Assembly (NCBI RefSeq): GCF_024600715.1
Contig: NZ_CP102332.1
Coordinates: forward strand, 620,001-684,000
DNA from: Streptomyces changanensis
GTDB lineage: Bacteria; Actinomycetota; Actinomycetes; Streptomycetales; Streptomycetaceae
Reading direction: 5' to 3'
DNA: 64,000 nt
Within the stretch, counting starts at the first letter, position 1, and each line of letters opens with the position of its first letter. The notes below the pieces were generated by a model. That model searched no databases. It had not been told where the DNA came from and was given only the letters and a program-made list of their open reading frames with translations. The translations under genes were made by a program, and so were the position numbers. This document shows positions 16,774 through 25,100 of the stretch, piece after piece.

Positions 16774-17739
16774 TCAGTGGGCCGTCCAGCCGCCGTCGAG
16801 GGTCAGGGACGTGCCGGTGACGAAGGCCGCCGACGGCGTGCAGAGGTAGGCGACGGCCTCGGCCACCTCCTCCGGTTCCGCCAGCCGCTTGAGGGGCGTG
16901 TCCCTGAGCAGCACCTCGGACAGGACGCGCTCGGGCGGGATGCCGTGGGCCGCCGCCTGATCGGCGATCTGCCGCTCCACGAGCGCCGTGCGCACGTACC
17001 CGGGGCTCACGCAGTTGGACGTGACCCCGTGGGGCGCGCCCTCCAGCGCGGCTGTCTTGGACAACCCCTCCAGACCATGTTTGGCCGCCACATAGGCGGA
17101 CTTGAAGGCAGAGGCGCGCACCCCATGGACGGAGGAGATGTTGACGATACGGCCCCAACCCTGGCCGTACATGTGCGGCAAGGCGCCCCTGATCAGCCGG
17201 AACGGAGCCTCCAGCATGACGGTGAGCACCGTGTGGAAGACCTCGGGCGGGAAGTCCTCCAGGGGCCGCACGTGTTGCAGCCCGGCGTTGTTGACGAGGA
17301 CGTCGACGCCGGCGGCCGCCGCCTCGGCCGCGTCCAGGTCCGTCAGGTCGAGCACCTGCGGCCGGACCGTACCGGGCAGTTCACGCGCCTGGGCCTCCAG
17401 CGCGCGCAGGCCGTCCGCGTCCCGGTCGACGGCCCGTACCCGGGCACCGGCGGCCGCGAGCCGCAGCGCGCAGGCGCGGCCGATGCCGGCGGCGGCGCCG
17501 GTGACCAGCGCGGTGCGGCCCGCCAGGTCGAGCCCGACCGGGCGGGGCGGAGTCGTGGCCGTGGACGGGGCCGGGCTCGGGGAAGGGGGTGGGATCCGGG
17601 CCGCGGGCGGGGCCGGGGCTGGGGGCGGAGTCGGGGCCGGGGGTGGAGTCGGGACCGTGGGCGGGGCGGTGGGTGGGGCAGTAGGTGGAGCCGGGGCCGT
17701 GGGCGGGGGTGGCGCGGTGGGTGGGAGTGGCGTCGTCAT
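16774..17739 (-). CDS. 3-hydroxybutyrate dehydrogenase-like SDR with proline-rich N-terminus
   Basis: This 321-residue protein is an SDR enzyme with a 65-residue Pro/Thr/Ala tail at its front. The core starts LAGRTALVTGAAAGIGRACA (TGxxxGIG), continues with VDVLVNNAGLQHVRPLEDFP, catalytic Ser in VNISSVHGVRAS, and Tyr/Lys in SAYVAAKHGLEGLSK, and ends LTLDGGWTAH. The LQHV and DGGWTA strings are typical of D-3-hydroxybutyrate dehydrogenase, which interconverts 3-hydroxybutyrate and acetoacetate with NAD(H). SDRs are usually about 260 residues; the extra N-terminus is repetitive (units like PPTAP) and encoded by GGGGC-rich DNA. ATG 17739 is fixed by the -10 hexamer six bases upstream. A start nearer the core cannot be excluded. 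Confidence 0.87.
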   Translation of the reverse strand: MTTPLPPTAPPPPTAPAPPTAPPTAPPTVPTPPPAPTPPPAPAPPAARIPPPSPSPAPSTATTPPRPVGLDLAGRTALVTGAAAGIGRACALRLAAAGARVRAVDRDADGLRALEAQARELPGTVRPQVLDLTDLDAAEAAAAGVDVLVNNAGLQHVRPLEDFPPEVFHTVLTVMLEAPFRLIRGALPHMYGQGWGRIVNISSVHGVRASAFKSAYVAAKHGLEGLSKTAALEGAPHGVTSNCVSPGYVRTALVERQIADQAAAHGIPPERVLSEVLLRDTPLKRLAEPEEVAEAVAYLCTPSAAFVTGTSLTLDGGWTAH

Positions 17740-17745
17740 GGTTCG

Positions 17746-17751
17746 CACCGT
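17746..17751 (-). promoter_or_regulatory. -10 hexamer TACGGT for the leaderless SDR gene
   Basis: TACGGT (minus strand) is followed by six bases and ATG 17739. Confidence 0.65.
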
Positions 17752-17794
17752 ACGGAGCCGGTGTTCGTTCGCTGATGTGGGCGGCGGCCATACT

Positions 17795-18277
17795 TCAGTC
17801 AGCAGGGGTGGTGGCGAACCATGTGGGGGCGTCGGTGCGCGCCTGCTTGATGCGGAACAGCTGACTCTCGTGCAGCCGGGGCAGCGCGTCCACGCGGAAC
17901 CAGCCGACCTCCAGCGCCTCGTCGTCGTGGACACGGGCCTCCCCGCCCGTGGCGCGGCACCGGAAGACGATGTCCATGTACTGGCACTGGTCACCGTTCG
18001 GGTACGTGACGGGCTCCGGCTGCGCGGCCACCATGACGACGCGCTCCGCGACGCACTCGACGCCGGTCTCCTCGTACACCTCGCGGACCGCGGTGACGGC
18101 CGGCTGCTCCCCCGGCTCGGCGATGCCGCCGATCAACGCCCACTTGCCGTCGTCGACGCGTCGCATCAGCAACACCCGGTCCTCGTCGTCCAGGACCACG
18201 GCGGTGACGCCGGGCAGCAGCAGGAGCTGGTGCCCGGCGGACGCCCTGAGAGCCTTGATGAAATCGGGGGTCCCCAT
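17795..18277 (-). CDS. Nudix hydrolase
   Basis: This 160-residue protein has a complete Nudix box, GGIAEPGEQPAVTAVREVYE followed by ETGV, preceded by VTAVVLDDEDRVLLMRRVDDGKWALIGG. Nudix enzymes hydrolyse nucleoside diphosphates linked to other groups and need Mg2+ or Mn2+ held by the Glu residues of the box. The block TYPNGDQCQYMDIVFRC is common in Streptomyces members with unknown substrate. It starts at ATG 18277 just 10 bases after the stop of lnt on the same strand, but it has its own -10 hexamer inside the end of lnt, so it can be made as a leaderless message. Confidence 0.92.
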   Translation of the reverse strand: MGTPDFIKALRASAGHQLLLLPGVTAVVLDDEDRVLLMRRVDDGKWALIGGIAEPGEQPAVTAVREVYEETGVECVAERVVMVAAQPEPVTYPNGDQCQYMDIVFRCRATGGEARVHDDEALEVGWFRVDALPRLHESQLFRIKQARTDAPTWFATTPAD

Positions 18278-18284
18278 ACGAACG

Positions 18285-18290
18285 ACCCTA
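18285..18290 (-). promoter_or_regulatory. -10 hexamer TAGGGT for the Nudix gene
   Basis: TAGGGT on the minus strand lies 7 bases before ATG 18277 and overlaps the last codons of lnt. Confidence 0.65.
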
Positions 18291-19901
18291 CTGGTTCGGT
18301 GCGGTCCTCCCCCGGCGCGCGGCCCGGGCACGGACCGCCACCCAGCCGAGACCGCCCAGGGCGAGCGCGGCGAGCGCCGCCTCCGGCCAGACGCCCAGAC
18401 GGGTCGCCGGAGTGAGCGAGGAACGCAGCGGCACCTCGGCCACCAGGGCGTCCGGTGTGAACAGCCGCGACTGCCGGACGACCCCGCCGTCCGGCAGGAT
18501 GATCGCGCTGACGCCGCTGGTGACGGGGACGACCACGGTGCGGCTGTGCTCGACCGCCCGCACACGGTCCATCGCGAGCTGCTGGTAGGTCATCTCGGTG
18601 CGTCCGAAGGTCGCGTTGTTGCTGGGTACGGAGATCAACCGCGCGCCGTGCGTGACGGTGTCGCGGACCGCCCAGTCGAACGCCGCCTCGTAGCAGGTGG
18701 CGAGGCCGACGCGGGTGCCGGCGAGGTCGAAGACACCGACCTCGGTGCCGGGGCCGAAGTCGCGGCTGACCCGGTCCACGTCCTCGTTGAAGAGGCGGAC
18801 GACGGAACGCATCGGGATGTACTCGCCGAACGGCTGCACGTGCCGCTTGTCGTACGTGGCGACGGGGCCCCGCCCCGGCTCCCACTGCACGAGCGTGTTG
18901 CGCAGCGTGCCCGTCTCAGGGGTGAGGACGGCGCCGACGACCGTGGGCACCCCGATCGCCCGGACGGCCCGGTCGATGGCCTCGCGGGCGTCGGGGTTGC
19001 GGTACGGGTCGAGGTCGGAGGAGTTCTCCGGCCACAGGACGAAGTCGGGCCGCGCGGCCTTGCCGGCGGCGACGTCGGCGGCGAGCTGTTCGGTGCGGCG
19101 CGCGTGGTTGTCGAGGACCGCACGGCGCTGGGCGTTGAAGTCGAGGCCCAGGCGGGGCACGTTGCCCTGGATGGCGGCGACCGTGGCGGTGCCGTCCTCG
19201 GCCGCCGTGGAGACCAGCGGCCGGGCGGCGGCCGCGCCGGTCACGGGGACCAGCATGGAGAGCGCGGCCACGGCGAGCGGAGCGCGCGGGAGCCGGCCGG
19301 AGGCGCGGCGGAGACGGGCCGCGCGGACCGCCTCGTACAGGCCGAAGCCGCACAGGGCGACGGCGAAGCCCAGGACCGGCGTGCCGCCGACCGCGGCGAG
19401 CGGCAGGAACACCCCGTCCGCCTGGCCGAACGCGATCTTCCCCCAGGGGAAGCCGCCGAACGGTACCCGAGCGCGCAACCCCTCCCCGGCCACCCACACG
19501 GCGGCGGCCCAGACCGGCCAGGCGGGCAGCCGCGTGACGGCGGCGACACCGAGACCGGTGGCGGCGACGAAGAGCGACTCGACGGTGACGAGCGCCAGCC
19601 ACGGCACGGGTCCCACCTCCTCGCCGGTCCACCTCAGCAGCGGCAGCAGGAAGCCGAGCCCCGTCAGGAACCCGAAGCCGAACCCGGCCCGCAGGCGGCG
19701 CCCGCGCAGGGTCCACCCGAGGAGGGCGAAGGCGAGGGGCGCGAGCCACCACAGGGGGCGTGGCGGGAAGCTCAGGAAGAGCACGACCCCGGCCAGCAGC
19801 GCCGCTCCCGGCCGCACGAGCCGCCGCGGCCACCGCCCTCGGCGGGGCTCCCCCTGCTCGGGGGGACCGGGTACGGCGAGGGGGGTCATGGTGGCGCTCA
19901 C
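18288..19901 (-). CDS. lnt: apolipoprotein N-acyltransferase
   Basis: This 537-residue membrane enzyme adds the third acyl chain to the N-terminal cysteine of lipoproteins. The first 220 residues contain about six membrane helices (LLAGVVLFLSFPPRPLWWLA and so on) with the Lnt motif FGGFPWGKIAFGQ. The rest is a CN-hydrolase domain whose catalytic residues can be seen: Glu in VLWPENSSDLDP, Lys in YDKRHVQPFGEYIP, and Cys in VGLATCYEAAFDW. GTG 19901 is chosen because TAGACT ends 7 bases before it; ATG 19889 four codons later is the alternative. Streptomyces often carry more than one Lnt. The DUF3048 lipoprotein at 46 kb is a possible type of client, though not genetically linked. Confidence 0.93.
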   Translation of the reverse strand: MSATMTPLAVPGPPEQGEPRRGRWPRRLVRPGAALLAGVVLFLSFPPRPLWWLAPLAFALLGWTLRGRRLRAGFGFGFLTGLGFLLPLLRWTGEEVGPVPWLALVTVESLFVAATGLGVAAVTRLPAWPVWAAAVWVAGEGLRARVPFGGFPWGKIAFGQADGVFLPLAAVGGTPVLGFAVALCGFGLYEAVRAARLRRASGRLPRAPLAVAALSMLVPVTGAAAARPLVSTAAEDGTATVAAIQGNVPRLGLDFNAQRRAVLDNHARRTEQLAADVAAGKAARPDFVLWPENSSDLDPYRNPDAREAIDRAVRAIGVPTVVGAVLTPETGTLRNTLVQWEPGRGPVATYDKRHVQPFGEYIPMRSVVRLFNEDVDRVSRDFGPGTEVGVFDLAGTRVGLATCYEAAFDWAVRDTVTHGARLISVPSNNATFGRTEMTYQQLAMDRVRAVEHSRTVVVPVTSGVSAIILPDGGVVRQSRLFTPDALVAEVPLRSSLTPATRLGVWPEAALAALALGGLGWVAVRARAARRGRTAPNQ

Positions 19902-19907
19902 CTGCCG

Positions 19908-19913
19908 GAGTCT
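19908..19913 (-). promoter_or_regulatory. -10 hexamer TAGACT for lnt
   Basis: TAGACT (minus strand) is followed by seven bases and GTG 19901. Confidence 0.6.
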
Positions 19914-20070
19914 ACGGCGCGTCGCCGGCCGCCGGGGAGGGGGACCGCTGGGCCCGGACCGTCTGGCGGTGGGTGGGTGGGGCGGTGGGTCCGGGGCCGT
20001 CGGGGCGTGGGCCGGCGCGGCGCCGGTGTCGGGTTCCCGGGGGACGGGACGACGAGCGGGCGGGACGGTG

Positions 20071-20170
20071 GGTGGGGCGGGGCCGCGGCGGGTGGGGCGG
20101 GGCCGCGGCGGGTGGGGCGGGGCCGCGGCGGGTGGGGCGGGGCCGCGGCGGGTGGGGCGGGGCCGCGGCG
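20071..20170. repeat. 20-bp tandem repeat, five perfect copies
   Basis: The 20-mer GGTGGGGCGGGGCCGCGGCG is repeated five times with no mismatch between lnt and the next gene. Neither strand shows a gene here. It is too GC-rich and has no spacers, so it is not a CRISPR array. Confidence 0.95.
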
Positions 20171-20276
20171 GGTCACCTCCTCGGGGTCGGCGGCCTCGGG
20201 TACCGCCGACGTGGACCCGCTGTCGCCGACCCCTGCGGGGGCGACCCACCACGGCCCCGCCACTCGCCGTGGGCCG

Positions 20277-20882
20277 TTACCCGGCGCCCTTGCGGAGCGG
20301 TGGCGGGTCTGGTCCGCGGCGCAGGTGCAGGCGGTGGCGGATGACCCGGACCGCGGTCTCGGCGTCGTCGACGGTCACGGTGAAGCTGCGGCCGTCCCCG
20401 AGGGTGAGGACCAGGCCCTCGCCGCGGCGTACGACGACGGCCGTGCCCTGCTCCGGGCGCCACCGGTAGCCCCAGCCGCCCCAGTGCCGGGGGGTGACGC
20501 GGGGGTCGAACTCCGCGCCGACCACGTGGTCGAGCGGGATCCGGCGGCGCGGCAGCCCCATGTGGCCGCAGCGCACCTCCAGGGCGTGCCGGTCCACGAT
20601 GAGTTCGACGTGGACGAAGGCGAGGGTCCCGAAGAGGACGAGGAGCCCGACGGTGACGCAGCCGACGACGGCCATCAGTACGGCGGTGACGCCCGCGGTC
20701 CACGCGGCGCCGAACGCGAGCGCGACGCCGAGGGCGAGACAGGCGGCTCCGCCCGCGGCGAGCAGCCACTGCACGCGGTTGGTCGCCCGTCCCTTCCAGG
20801 TCTCCGGCACGGCCGGCACGAAGTCCGGGGAGGGGCGCTCGGCGCGGGGCGGGGTCGTCTCCGGGTCCCGGGGCTCCCTCAT
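20277..20882 (-). CDS. membrane protein with PH-like domain, unknown function
   Basis: This 201-residue protein has a charged N-terminus with the block FVPAVPETWKGRATNRVQW, two hydrophobic helices (LLAAGGAACLALGVALAFGA and VLMAVVGCVTVGLLVLFGTL) and a soluble C-terminal half of beta-strand character (VELIVDRHALEVRCGHMGLP, GRSFTVTVDDAETAVRVI). The soluble part resembles the bacterial PH-like domains found in many small actinobacterial membrane proteins, but no function is known to me. ATG 20882 is supported by a -10 hexamer seven bases upstream. The 20-bp repeat lies 100 bases downstream of its stop. Confidence 0.8.
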   Translation of the reverse strand: MREPRDPETTPPRAERPSPDFVPAVPETWKGRATNRVQWLLAAGGAACLALGVALAFGAAWTAGVTAVLMAVVGCVTVGLLVLFGTLAFVHVELIVDRHALEVRCGHMGLPRRRIPLDHVVGAEFDPRVTPRHWGGWGYRWRPEQGTAVVVRRGEGLVLTLGDGRSFTVTVDDAETAVRVIRHRLHLRRGPDPPPLRKGAG

Positions 20883-20889
20883 GGTGCGG

Positions 20890-20895
20890 AGCCTA
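20890..20895 (-). promoter_or_regulatory. -10 hexamer TAGGCT for the PH-like membrane protein
   Basis: TAGGCT (minus strand) is followed by seven bases and ATG 20882. Confidence 0.65.
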
Positions 20896-20948
20896 CCGAG
20901 CCGGGTCCGGCGTGGCCCACGGTCCGGGGCGTCCGGGTGAGGTGGTCG

Positions 20949-21746
20949 TCAGGCCGCCGCCGTGGGTGCCAGCAGCAGGCGGCCCTCCGGGTAGGCGAGG
21001 GCCTCCGGGGGCAGGGCGGAGGGGCGACCGCTGAGGAGCACCGTGAGCGCGGGGCCGGTGTACCCGGCCGGGGCGGCGTCCGGCCGTGGGTCGGCGCCCA
21101 CGCGGCGCAGGGCCTGCGCGGCGACGGCATGCGCGGAGCCGTACAGGGCGACGTCCCGGCCGGTGACGGGGCGCAGTGCCGCGCGGATGCGCTCCTCGAC
21201 CAGCTCGTAGTGGGTGCAGCCGAGGACGACGCTGGTGACGCCGGCCGGCGTGAGGGCGGCCGCCGCGGCGACCGCCGCGTCGATGCGCCGCTCGTCGGCG
21301 TACTGCACGGCGTCCGCGAGGCCCGGGCAGGGCACCTCGGTGACGTCCACACCGGACGCGAACTCCGCGATCAGCCGCCGCTGGTAGGCGCTGCCGGTGG
21401 TGGCCGGGGTGGCCCAGATGGCGACGGGCCCGCCGCCCGCGGCGGCCGGCTTGATCGCCGGTACGGTGCCGATGACGGGGATGCCCGGCTCCAGCTCGGC
21501 GCGCAGGGCGGGCAGGGCGTGGACGGAGGCGGTGTTGCAGGCGACCACGAGGGCGTCGGGCGCGTGGGCGGCGGCGGCACGGGCCACGGCCAGCGCGCGC
21601 GTGGTGACGTCCTCGGGGGTACGGGGCCCCCAGGGGAGGCCGTCCGGGTCGGAGGAGAGCACGAGCTCGGCGTCCGGCCGCAGCCGGCGCACCACGGCGG
21701 CCGCCGCCAGCAGGCCGATCCCGGAGTCCATGAGCGCGATCTTCAC
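20949..21746 (-). CDS. aspartate/glutamate racemase family protein
   Basis: This 265-residue protein has both catalytic cysteines of the racemase family: ALVVACNTASVHALPAL (Cys70) and VVLGCTHYELVEERI, plus the N-terminal DSGIGLL motif. It should racemise an acidic amino acid without cofactor. It is related to MurI, which makes D-glutamate for peptidoglycan, but the block PAIKPAAAGGGPVAIWATPA and the shorter length are those of a second Streptomyces subfamily, so I do not call it murI. GTG 21746 is preceded by TAGGGT and six bases, so it is leaderless. It diverges from the HpnB-like gene; their -10 boxes are only 34 bases apart. Confidence 0.85.
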   Translation of the reverse strand: MKIALMDSGIGLLAAAAVVRRLRPDAELVLSSDPDGLPWGPRTPEDVTTRALAVARAAAAHAPDALVVACNTASVHALPALRAELEPGIPVIGTVPAIKPAAAGGGPVAIWATPATTGSAYQRRLIAEFASGVDVTEVPCPGLADAVQYADERRIDAAVAAAAALTPAGVTSVVLGCTHYELVEERIRAALRPVTGRDVALYGSAHAVAAQALRRVGADPRPDAAPAGYTGPALTVLLSGRPSALPPEALAYPEGRLLLAPTAAA

Positions 21747-21752
21747 CCGGTC

Positions 21753-21758
21753 ACCCTA
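21753..21758 (-). promoter_or_regulatory. -10 hexamer TAGGGT for the racemase gene
   Basis: TAGGGT (minus strand) is followed by six bases and GTG 21746. Confidence 0.65.
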
Positions 21759-21791
21759 GCCGACCGCCCTCACGCGCGCCCCGATGTGGGG

Positions 21792-21797
21792 CAGACT
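21792..21797 (+). promoter_or_regulatory. -10 hexamer CAGACT for the HpnB-like gene
   Basis: CAGACT is followed by seven bases and ATG 21805. Confidence 0.55.
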
Positions 21798-21804
21798 GCC
21801 GCGA

Positions 21805-22998
21805 ATGAGTTTGATTGCGTGGATCGCCCTTGTTTCGTGCGTCGCGTGGGCGTGGCTGCTCCTCGGGCAGGGCCTGTTCTGGCGTACCGACCAGCGGCTC
21901 CCCCGCGGCTCCGTCGAGCCCGTCGCCTGGCCTTCGGTGGCCGTCGTCGTCCCGGCCCGGGACGAGGCGGAGGTGCTGCCGGTGAGCCTGACCTCACTGC
22001 TGCGCCAGGACTACCCGGGCCGGGCGGAGATCGTCCTCGTCGACGACGGCAGCACGGACGGGACGGGGGAGCTGGCGCGGGCTCTGGCGGAGCGGTGCGC
22101 GTGGCGGCACGGGGGCGGGCTGCCGCTGAACGTGGTCAGCCCCGGGCCGCCGGAGCGCGGTTGGACGGGCAAGCTGTGGGCGGTGCGGCACGGCATCGCG
22201 GTGGCGCGCGGGCACGGGGAGGGCGGTACGGACTTCCTGCTGCTGACGGACGCCGACATCGCGCACGCGCCGGACAGCCTGCGCCGCCTGGTGGCGGCCG
22301 CCACCTCGCACCGTCTCGACCTGGTGTCGCAGATGGCGCGGCTGCGGGTGGCGGGCGGGTGGGAGCGGCTCGTCGTCCCGGCCTTCGTCTACTTCTTCTG
22401 CCAGCTGTACCCGTTCCGGTGGGTCAACCGCGCCCGCGCGTCGGCCGCGGCGGGCGGCTGCGTGCTGCTGCGGACGGCGGCGGCCGAACGGGCCGGGGTG
22501 CCCGGGGCGATCCGGGGCGCGGTGATCGACGACGTCGCCCTGGCGCGGGCGGTGCGCCGCTCGGGCGGGCGGATCTGGCTGGGGCTGGCCGACCACGTCG
22601 ACAGCGTGCGGCCCTACCCGCGGCTCGCGGACCTGTGGCGGATGGTGGCGCGCAGCGCGTACGCGCAGCTGCGGCACAGCGTGGCCGTGCTGGCCTGCAC
22701 CGTCGCGGGCCTGGCCCTGGTGTACCTGGCGCCCCCGCTGTGTCTGGCGGCGGGGGTCGCGGGTGGTGACGCGGTGGCGGCGTGGGCGGGCGGCGCCGCG
22801 TGGGCCGTGATGGCGGGGACGTACGTGCCGATGCTGCGCTACTACCGGCAGCCGCTGCGGGGGGCCGTGCTGCTGCCGGTGACGGCCTTCCTCTACCTGC
22901 TGATGACGGTGGACTCGGCGCTGCGGCACCACCGTGGGCGGGGCGCGGCCTGGAAGGGGCGTACGTACGGCGCGCCGCAGGCCGTTTCGGAGCGGTAG
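21805..22998 (+). CDS. hpnB: HpnB-like family 2 glycosyltransferase
   Basis: This 397-residue membrane-anchored glycosyltransferase starts with a membrane helix (MSLIAWIALVSCVAWAWLLL), then a GT-A domain with VVVPARDEAEVLPVSL, EIVLVDDGSTDGTGELA, the metal-binding DAD in FLLLTDADIAHAPDSL and a catalytic-type IDDVALARAVRRSGG, followed by two or three C-terminal membrane helices. This arrangement matches HpnB, a glycosyltransferase linked with hopanoid genes. No hopene synthase lies in the window, so a hopanoid role is not supported by context. Its ATG at 21805 has a -10 hexamer 7 bases upstream. It ends 4 bases before the convergent TerD gene. Confidence 0.85.
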   Translation: MSLIAWIALVSCVAWAWLLLGQGLFWRTDQRLPRGSVEPVAWPSVAVVVPARDEAEVLPVSLTSLLRQDYPGRAEIVLVDDGSTDGTGELARALAERCAWRHGGGLPLNVVSPGPPERGWTGKLWAVRHGIAVARGHGEGGTDFLLLTDADIAHAPDSLRRLVAAATSHRLDLVSQMARLRVAGGWERLVVPAFVYFFCQLYPFRWVNRARASAAAGGCVLLRTAAAERAGVPGAIRGAVIDDVALARAVRRSGGRIWLGLADHVDSVRPYPRLADLWRMVARSAYAQLRHSVAVLACTVAGLALVYLAPPLCLAAGVAGGDAVAAWAGGAAWAVMAGTYVPMLRYYRQPLRGAVLLPVTAFLYLLMTVDSALRHHRGRGAAWKGRTYGAPQAVSER

Positions 22999-23002
22999 CG
23001 GT

Positions 23003-24298
23003 TCACTTGCGGCCCGGTGTCCAGTTCATGCCCCAGCCGTAGGCGTGGTCGATGGTCCGCTGGGGGCTGACGCCGCGCTCCGGGACGAGGTAGCGGGCCT
23101 CGCGCTGGACGACCAGGTCGTCCCCGTGGCGGGTGATCAGGGCGAGGGCGCAGACCGTGGAGGGGACGGTGCACTCGTCGAGGAAGAACTCGACGGGGGC
23201 GCCGTGCTGCGGTGTGAGGGTGACCGTCGCGTTCAGGTCGGCGAAGCTGCGCGCGCCCTCGTAGATGGTGACGAAGACGAGGATCCGGCGGAACGCGTCC
23301 CGGTGGTCGAGGTTGACGGTGAGGTTCTCGCCGGTCGCCACCGCGCCGGTGCGGTCGTCGCCGTCGAGGTGGATGTACGGGGGCCGGCGCAGGTCGCCGA
23401 AGGTGTTGCCGAGGGCCTGGACGACGCCCTTGCTGCCGTCCGACAGTTCGAACAGGGCGCACAGGTCGAGGTCGAGGTCGGAGTGGTGGGCGACGGCGCG
23501 GCCGCGCTTGGCGCCCCACCCGCGGAACTGCTTGCGCACCTCCCAGTTGAGGTTCACGCGCAGTGCGCCGGAGGTGCCGCCCTGCTTGGCGAGGGAGACG
23601 GTGGGCGCCTCCTTGGTCAGGGTGACCTTGGAGAGGGACACCGGAGTGGGCGCCGGGGGCGGTGTGGGCGCGGGCGGCGGGGGCGGTACGGGTGTGGGCG
23701 TCACGGGCCGGGCGGGCGGGGTGGGGGCGGTGGGCGCCGCACCGGCGTGGCGGGGCGGGGGCATGGCGGGCTGGGGGTCGTCCACGGTGATGCCGAAGTC
23801 CCGCGCCAGCCCTTCGAGTCCGGTGCCGTACCCCTGGCCGACGGCGCGGAACTTCCACGCGCCCTGCCGCCGGTACAGCTCGCCCATGATGTAGGCGGTC
23901 TCCACGGTGGCGTCCCGGCTCTCGTACCGTGCGACCTCCGTGCCGTCCGCGGCGTCGAGGACCCGCACGTACAGGCCGGGCACCTGGCGGAAGGTGCCGC
24001 CGTCGGCGGACGCGGTGAGGACGACGCGCTCCACGCCGGGCTCCACGCGCGGGAGGTCGACGGTGAGGGCGTCGGTCACCGACGCGCCGGCGGTGCGCTT
24101 GCCGTCGTGGCGCACGGCACCGGAGGGGTGCGCCGGCTGGTTGTAGAAGACGAAGTCCGCGTCGGAGCGCACCTTGCCCGACGCGAGCAGGAGCGCCGAG
24201 GCGTCGACATCCGGGACCCCCGGCCCCGCCTCCCAGCCCAGTTCGACCCGGAGCGGCCGGGCCGGCACCGGAACGTTGGCTCCCTTAAGCATGGACAT
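23003..24298 (-). CDS. terD: double TerD-domain tellurite/stress protein
   Basis: This 431-residue protein has two TerD domains. The first (about 1-185) holds [59 protein letters not shown] and [20 protein letters not shown]; a Pro/Thr-rich linker follows, then a second, more diverged domain starting VRVNLNW-like ([20 protein letters not shown]) with [20 protein letters not shown]. TerD proteins bind Ca2+ and are tied to tellurite resistance, development and membrane stress; Streptomyces has many. ATG 24298 is chosen after GGGGGCGGGC; ATG 24310 and 24292 are possible. The gene converges with the HpnB-like gene and diverges from the DUF6643-like gene. Confidence 0.9.
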   Translation of the reverse strand: MSMLKGANVPVPARPLRVELGWEAGPGVPDVDASALLLASGKVRSDADFVFYNQPAHPSGAVRHDGKRTAGASVTDALTVDLPRVEPGVERVVLTASADGGTFRQVPGLYVRVLDAADGTEVARYESRDATVETAYIMGELYRRQGAWKFRAVGQGYGTGLEGLARDFGITVDDPQPAMPPPRHAGAAPTAPTPPARPVTPTPVPPPPPAPTPPPAPTPVSLSKVTLTKEAPTVSLAKQGGTSGALRVNLNWEVRKQFRGWGAKRGRAVAHHSDLDLDLCALFELSDGSKGVVQALGNTFGDLRRPPYIHLDGDDRTGAVATGENLTVNLDHRDAFRRILVFVTIYEGARSFADLNATVTLTPQHGAPVEFFLDECTVPSTVCALALITRHGDDLVVQREARYLVPERGVSPQRTIDHAYGWGMNWTPGRK

Positions 24299-24533
24299 GC
24301 CCGCCCCCATCGTCTGTCGAGCCCCTCGTGACGTGTGTACGGGCCACGTTAGGCGCAGCGGCGGCGCCCCGTTGGGCAGACTCGTCGGTAACCCCTCGCC
24401 AGCTCGGGCTTTACACGATCATTACGCCGCTCCGTGACCGATTTCCCCCGGTTCGTCGCATTGGTGTTCCGCAGCCGCACAAGACGCGTCAAACAACCCG
24501 CTTATCGGCCTTCCACCCGGCACACCGGGGGCT

Positions 24534-24539
24534 TAACTT
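24534..24539 (+). promoter_or_regulatory. -10 hexamer TAACTT for the DUF6643-like gene
   Basis: TAACTT is followed by six bases and ATG 24546, one of the best leaderless promoters in the window. It lies in the 235-base divergent region with the TerD gene. Confidence 0.7.
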
Positions 24540-24545
24540 AGGGCC

Positions 24546-25037
24546 ATGACCTCCCCCCGTGCCTCGTACGGCGGTGCGTACTATCACGCGCCGTCGTTCC
24601 CGGACACCCCGATCTACGACTCCCTCGTCGCAGAGCGGGGCACGCCTCAGATCGCCCCGATCCGAGTGCCCGCCGCGTACGACACCGGCAGCGCGTACCT
24701 GCCGGCGCTGCCCGCGGCCCTCCCCGCCCTCCCGGCGGCCCCCTCCCCCCAGCCCGCCGCCACCTACGGCGGTTACGGCTACGGCTACCCCCAGCAGGCC
24801 GCCGCCCCGCACCACGCACCGGCGCACCAGACGCCCGCCTCCTACGTCCCCCAGCAGACCGCCGCGCCGCGCGGCTACGGCTACCCGGGCCCGCAGGGTC
24901 CCCAGCCGATGCGCCCGGTCGCCCCGGCGACCACGGGGTACGAGGCGATGCGCCCCGCCGCGGCCCGCCCCGCCCCGGCGCCCGCGCCCGCCCCGTACGA
25001 CGACCCGTACCGGACGTACCAGGGCGGCGGTTACTGA
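24546..25037 (+). CDS. small Pro/Tyr/Ala-rich protein, DUF6643-like
   Basis: This 163-residue protein starts MTSPRASYGGAYYHAPSFPD then TPIYDSLVAERGTPQIAPIR, a block I recall as strongly conserved in Streptomyces proteins of the DUF6643 type. The rest is low complexity, with Tyr/Gly (GGYGYGYPQQ), Ala/Pro and Gln runs, and ends DDPYRTYQGGGY. No catalytic motif, signal peptide or membrane helix is visible; the composition suggests a disordered protein. The conserved N-terminal 45 residues are the likely functional part. Function is unknown. It is transcribed divergently from the double TerD gene. Confidence 0.8.
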   Translation: MTSPRASYGGAYYHAPSFPDTPIYDSLVAERGTPQIAPIRVPAAYDTGSAYLPALPAALPALPAAPSPQPAATYGGYGYGYPQQAAAPHHAPAHQTPASYVPQQTAAPRGYGYPGPQGPQPMRPVAPATTGYEAMRPAAARPAPAPAPAPYDDPYRTYQGGGY

Positions 25038-25088
25038 CGGAAGAGGGCGGGGCGGGGGACCGGCCGGAGGCGGGCCGGGAGCCGCTGG

Positions 25089-25094
25089 CAGGAT
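25089..25094 (+). promoter_or_regulatory. -10 hexamer CAGGAT for the MOSC gene
   Basis: CAGGAT is followed by six bases and ATG 25101. Confidence 0.55.
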
Positions 25095-25100
25095 GAGGCC

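Noticed and set aside
20071..20170. Possible CRISPR array.
   Set aside because: The units are back to back with no spacers and there are no cas genes.
20949..21746. Calling the racemase murI.
   Set aside because: It belongs to a different subfamily by its PAIKPAAAGGG block; the essential MurI is probably elsewhere.
17949..22769. A 1606-codon open frame on the plus strand.
   Set aside because: It runs antisense to Nudix, lnt, PH-like and racemase genes and has no family motif or ribosome binding site.
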